Shown here piece after piece: positions 60,821 to 64,000 of a stretch of 64,000 bases of DNA. This stretch comes from Siniperca chuatsi (Eukaryota > Chordata > Actinopteri > Centrarchiformes > Sinipercidae). Position 1 is the first letter of the stretch. The number at the start of each line of letters is the position of its first letter. The translations under genes and the position numbers were made by a program. The stretch covers positions 3,618,333 to 3,682,332 of the forward strand of contig NC_058045.1 in assembly GCF_020085105.1 (NCBI RefSeq), read 5' to 3'. Under the pieces are notes generated by a model. The model made no database searches, was not told the origin of the DNA, and worked only from the letters and a program-made list of their open reading frames with translations.

Positions 60821-61975
60821 AACTACATTTTATGGATCTGGAGCTTCCTTGTGTTTTAATATTTTATGCCAGAAACATTTTATTGGAAGGGGAAATTGCT
60901 TGTACAGAATTGTTGTTGTGACTAATTAGTTCAATAAAAGTGTTTGCACTGACTTTCTGTTTTGATGTATCTTTTCTTGCTGTCACAGGTCAAATATAGT
61001 ACAGGTCACATTACTGTGTATAACAAACATGTCAGGTGAAGGTCAAGAAATTGGTAAACAGGCTGTCTCCCATGAACCTGAGTCTGCAATAAGATGGACT
61101 TATAGTTATCAATGTTATACATTCAAAAACATCAGTGTACACTTTATTAGCAAAGCTCTGAATTTATAGAATGGTCTCACTGATGTTTTGAGACATCAGC
61201 ATTGTTGGTGAAAGCTGTTGCAGTTTTCCACAACCACATTTCAAAGACCAAAACTTTTGAATACAAAATAAATTGTACATGAATTATGCAGGTGTAAAGA
61301 CACACTTCCTACAAAAAATAAAGTAGTACACAAACAAGGATTTTAGGGTCACACCAGCATTACAACATAGGGTTTGTGACTTGCATTTGTTTAGATGTTT
61401 GTTTGTTTTTTTGTTTTTTTTCTTCAAAATTGATTAAAGTTTCATATACAATTACGGCATCTTATACAGTTTAGAAAATTCTAAACATTTGTCATATATT
61501 ATTAACCTAAACAATTGTAAATAATAATACGAATACTTATAAACATATTGGATCACTGTGCAAATAATTTTAATATAGTACATCAAATAAAAAAGGGAGC
61601 ATCTGTTAGCATTTCCTTTGAACATACCGCTAACATGAGTGGTTTCACTGCGCACCACTTCAGCGCACACCAGTGGTCACATGTGTCGTGACTCTGCGCG
61701 CGGTTGGCTAAACCTGCGCATGCACTGTACTCATTGTTCCGTAGCATAGTAGCCAGCACACCAGAGATTGCGGGAAGACCATAGACAGACTTCATTCACG
61801 GGCTTCTCGAAATTTCATCTCCCCGTCCCTTTTACGAAGAACATATTTCGCGATAATACGGCGTTGTTTGCGCTACAGTCGTCTGAAACGGAGCAAAAGC
61901 AATCCGAGAGGGGTTGTCTTCTGTGTTTTTATCGGCGGTCTTATCTGTAAGCGGCAGGCACCCGGACGCACGCTG
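60821..61975. other. samm50 3' end and api5 upstream region
   Basis: After the samm50 poly(A) signal at 60933 the sequence is AT-rich with no coding exon to about 61,620. It then becomes CpG-richer toward the api5 start. TGCGCATGC at 61715-61723 fits the NRF1 core, and TGCGCGCGG lies just before it. No TATA box is seen. Confidence 0.5.
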
Positions 61976-62047
61976 ATGGCGGTCACTATCGAGGATCTCT
62001 ATCGTAACTACGGGATCCTTGCTGATGCCAAGGACAACCTCAGCCAG
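61976..62047 (+). CDS. api5: api5 first exon (apoptosis inhibitor 5), partial
   Basis: The 24 codons MAVTIEDLYRNYGILADAKD plus NLSQ match the start of API5/AAC-11 (human MPTVEELYRNYGILADA). API5 is a nuclear all-helical HEAT/ARM-repeat scaffold that opposes E2F1-driven apoptosis. The exon ends in phase 0 at the donor CAG|GTAAAT. The rest of the gene lies beyond the right edge. Intron 1 (from 62048) is T-rich, carries a GTGAAGCACTTTGTAACAGG-like LINE-tail fragment at about 62,626 and a truncated LINE further on. The ATG context (GCTGATGG) is weak at -3 but it is the only start that yields the family N terminus. Confidence 0.92.
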
Positions 62048-62869
62048 GTAAATAAAGGCCAACTTGTTCATTCTAAAACACGGTTTAACCGAAAGCTTTG
62101 TTGCTTTGCCGCAGTGCCTTATTTTACTTCCACTGCTGTTAACTTTGTTGAGTTACGCTACATAACATTGTTGTGTGCGTGCTAGGCTAGCTGTAGCTAG
62201 CTAACGTAGTGACCGGGCTAATGTTAATGGCCTCGCCATAGCGACCTTACGATAGGTTACTAACTCGACATTCATTATTTAATAAGTCAGCCAGATGGTT
62301 TTTTACTTACTAGCGAACCCATTTTCATTCAAACTGAAATCGGGGCAATTCGATTAAGCCTAGGTTGTTGACTCAAATTCCCCGCAATACCTCTCATTCA
62401 AGATCATGTTTTTCTGGAAGTTTTTGGAGCTTCGTGATTGTTGTTATCGATTTGTTTGTTAGGCAACACATTAGGAAAAATAATGTACTTCACCTCAATC
62501 ATTTACTTCTACTTTTTTATTCTTTTTATTGTTTTTGCCATTTTTTTTATGTGATTCATTTAGTTCTTTCATTCTTTTTTTGCTGTGTTTATATGTTATG
62601 TTTTATGTGATCTTTGCTTGCGGTGTGAAGCACTTTGTAACAGGTTAGTGAACTGGCAGATTTGTGCCAGTTCTGCAAGTCGAGGAACTCTGTAACAGAG
62701 GCACGCCGCTTTTATTGTTTCTTTTGTAACTGACACAAATGTGAAACTACCCAGTCTTCATGCGCATCAGAAAATTAACAGTTAAACCCAAAATCAAACA
62801 TACATATTTTTCCTCTTACCTGTAGTGCTATTTATTCATCTAAATTGTTTTGGTGTGAGTTACAGAGTT

Positions 62870-63880
62870 TTGGAGATGCTGTTGAGTTTTTCGAATGTAT
62901 TCTTTGGCACTTTGAGCACCGCAAGCCGAGTTACATATAATTCCATAATTCCGCGGGTGGTCTCATCCTTCGAGCTCGGGTCCTCTACCAGAGGCCTGGG
63001 AGCTTGAGGGTTCTGCGCAGTATCTTTGCTGTTCCCAGTACTGCACTTGTCTGGACTGAGATGTCTGGTGTTCTTCCAGGGATCTGCTGTAGCCACTCCT
63101 CCAGTTTGGGGGTCACTGCCCCGAGTGCTCCGATGACCACGGGCACCACTGTCGCCTTCACCTTCCAGGCCTTCTCCAGCTCTTCTCTGAGCCCTTGGTA
63201 TTTCTCTAGTTTCTCGTGTTCCTTTTTCCTGATGTTGCCATCACGTGGCATCACTGGTATTGCCACGTCAACCACAACGGCTTTCCTCTGCTGTTTGTCC
63301 ACCACCACGATGTCTGGTTGGTTCGCCATTACCATTCTGTCAGTCTGAATCTGGAAGTCTCACAGGATCTTGGCTCGGTCGTTCTCTACCACCTTTGGAG
63401 GTGTTTCCCACTTTGACCTCAGGGTTTCCAGTCCATACTCCGTGCAGATGTTCCTGTACACTATGCCAGCCACTTGGTTATGGCGCTCCATGTATGCTTT
63501 CCCTGCCAGCATCTTACACCCTGCAGTTACGTGCTGGATTGTCTCAGGGGCCTCTTTGCACAGCCTACACCTTGGGTCTTGTCTGGTGTGGTAGATCTGG
63601 GCCTCTATTGCTCTGGTGCTCAGGGCCTGCTCCTGTGCAGCCATGATGAGTGCCTCTGTGCTGTCCTTCAGTCCGGCCTGCTCTAGCCATTGGTAGGATT
63701 TCTTGATATCAGCCACTTCAGTTATGTTCCGGTGGTACATCCCATGCAGGGGTTTGTCCTCCCATGATGGTCCCTCCTCCAGCACCTCTTCCTCTGTTCC
63801 CCATTGCCTGAGACATTCACTGAGCACGTCATCTGTTGGGGCCTTATCTTGGATGTACTTGTGGATCTTGGATGTTTTAT
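62870..63880 (-). mobile_element. 5'-truncated LINE with C-terminal zinc knuckle and PD-(D/E)xK-like endonuclease
   Basis: Read on the minus strand, a degraded frame runs KIHKYIQDKAPTDDVLSECL onward from about 63,880. It contains a CxxC-x8-H-x4-C knuckle (CRLCKEAPETIQHVTAGC). A restriction-like endonuclease segment follows: PDIVVVDKQQRKAVVVDVA, then KKEHEKLEKYQGLREEL. This is the C-terminal part of a site-specific-type LINE (R2/R4 clade, Dong/Rex6-like). A TGA replaces the expected Trp codon after AKIL at about 63,360, and the reading resumes in the same frame. The reverse transcriptase is absent, so the copy is 5'-truncated and dead. It lies antisense in api5 intron 1. The 3' border near 62,870 is approximate. 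Confidence 0.7.
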
Positions 63881-63942
63881 TATATATTATAAATATAAGA
63901 TGTTTATTAATGTGTTTTAAGTGTTACTTTTGGGGCAGGTGT

Positions 63943-63943
63943 A

Positions 63944-64000
<57 letters not shown>
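63943..64000 (+). repeat. (ATCT)n microsatellite reaching the window edge
   Basis: At least 14 uninterrupted ATCT units, starting 60-65 bases from the truncated end of the LINE and continuing past the window. Confidence 0.97.

Noticed and set aside
63360-63827. 155-aa minus-strand frame in api5 intron 1 as a zinc-finger gene
   Set aside because: The CxxC-x8-H-x4-C knuckle with the following PD...D segment is the tail of a LINE. The frame is interrupted and the upstream part is absent.
63943-64000. Regular ATCT array considered as a CRISPR-like or satellite structure
   Set aside because: It is a plain tetranucleotide microsatellite in a vertebrate genome.

Overview
The window is nuclear DNA of a ray-finned (teleost) fish. 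The genes are vertebrate orthologues with short GT-AG introns. The repeats are typical of fish: a tRNA-type SINE, LINE 3' tails, a Penelope-like element and many (TG)n tracts. Eleven protein-coding loci can be read, and nine of them are complete. I found no wholly new system. The most interesting material is paralogue divergence in two tandem gene pairs.

Layout, left to right. The first coding exon of pik3c2a (-, 242-1402) has its noncoding exon near 6.3 kb. It stands head-to-head with nucb2 (+, 8288-14543, nucleobindin-2/nesfatin). nucb2 converges tail-to-tail on a 7-exon gene for an isopenicillin-N-synthase-like 2-oxoglutarate/Fe(II) oxygenase (-, 16165-19743). Two tandem patatin-like lipase/acyltransferase genes of the PNPLA2/PNPLA3 type follow (+, 20558-28034 and 29710-34002). 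Next are two tandem thymine-DNA glycosylase genes (-, 35257-40630 and 43618-48032). The second is divergent from uqcc6/BRAWNIN (+, 49806-50688). Then come efcab10 (+, 51565-53108), samm50 (+, 54550-60820) and the first exon of api5 (+, 61976-62047), whose first intron runs off the right edge.

Gene content groups by process rather than by pathway: PI3-kinase C2 membrane trafficking, a secreted Ca-binding prohormone, lipid-droplet hydrolases, base-excision repair and active DNA demethylation (two TDGs), and mitochondrial assembly (uqcc6 for complex III, samm50 for outer-membrane beta-barrels). Several neighbourhoods match human ones: PIK3C2A-NUCB2 on chr 11, TDG-C12orf73 on chr 12 and PNPLA3-SAMM50 on chr 22. 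Here the TDG block lies between the pnpla and samm50 genes.

Mobile DNA lies in introns and spacers. There is a young Penelope-like insertion in pnpla intron 6 with 275-bp inverted arms and a 14-bp target duplication. A MITE-like element with a perfect 42-bp palindrome lies in tdg copy 1. An LTR-like fossil lies before samm50, and a 5'-truncated LINE with a zinc-knuckle/endonuclease tail lies in api5 intron 1. All exon borders were read by eye from splice consensus, reading frame and remembered family sequences. No alignment or database search was run.
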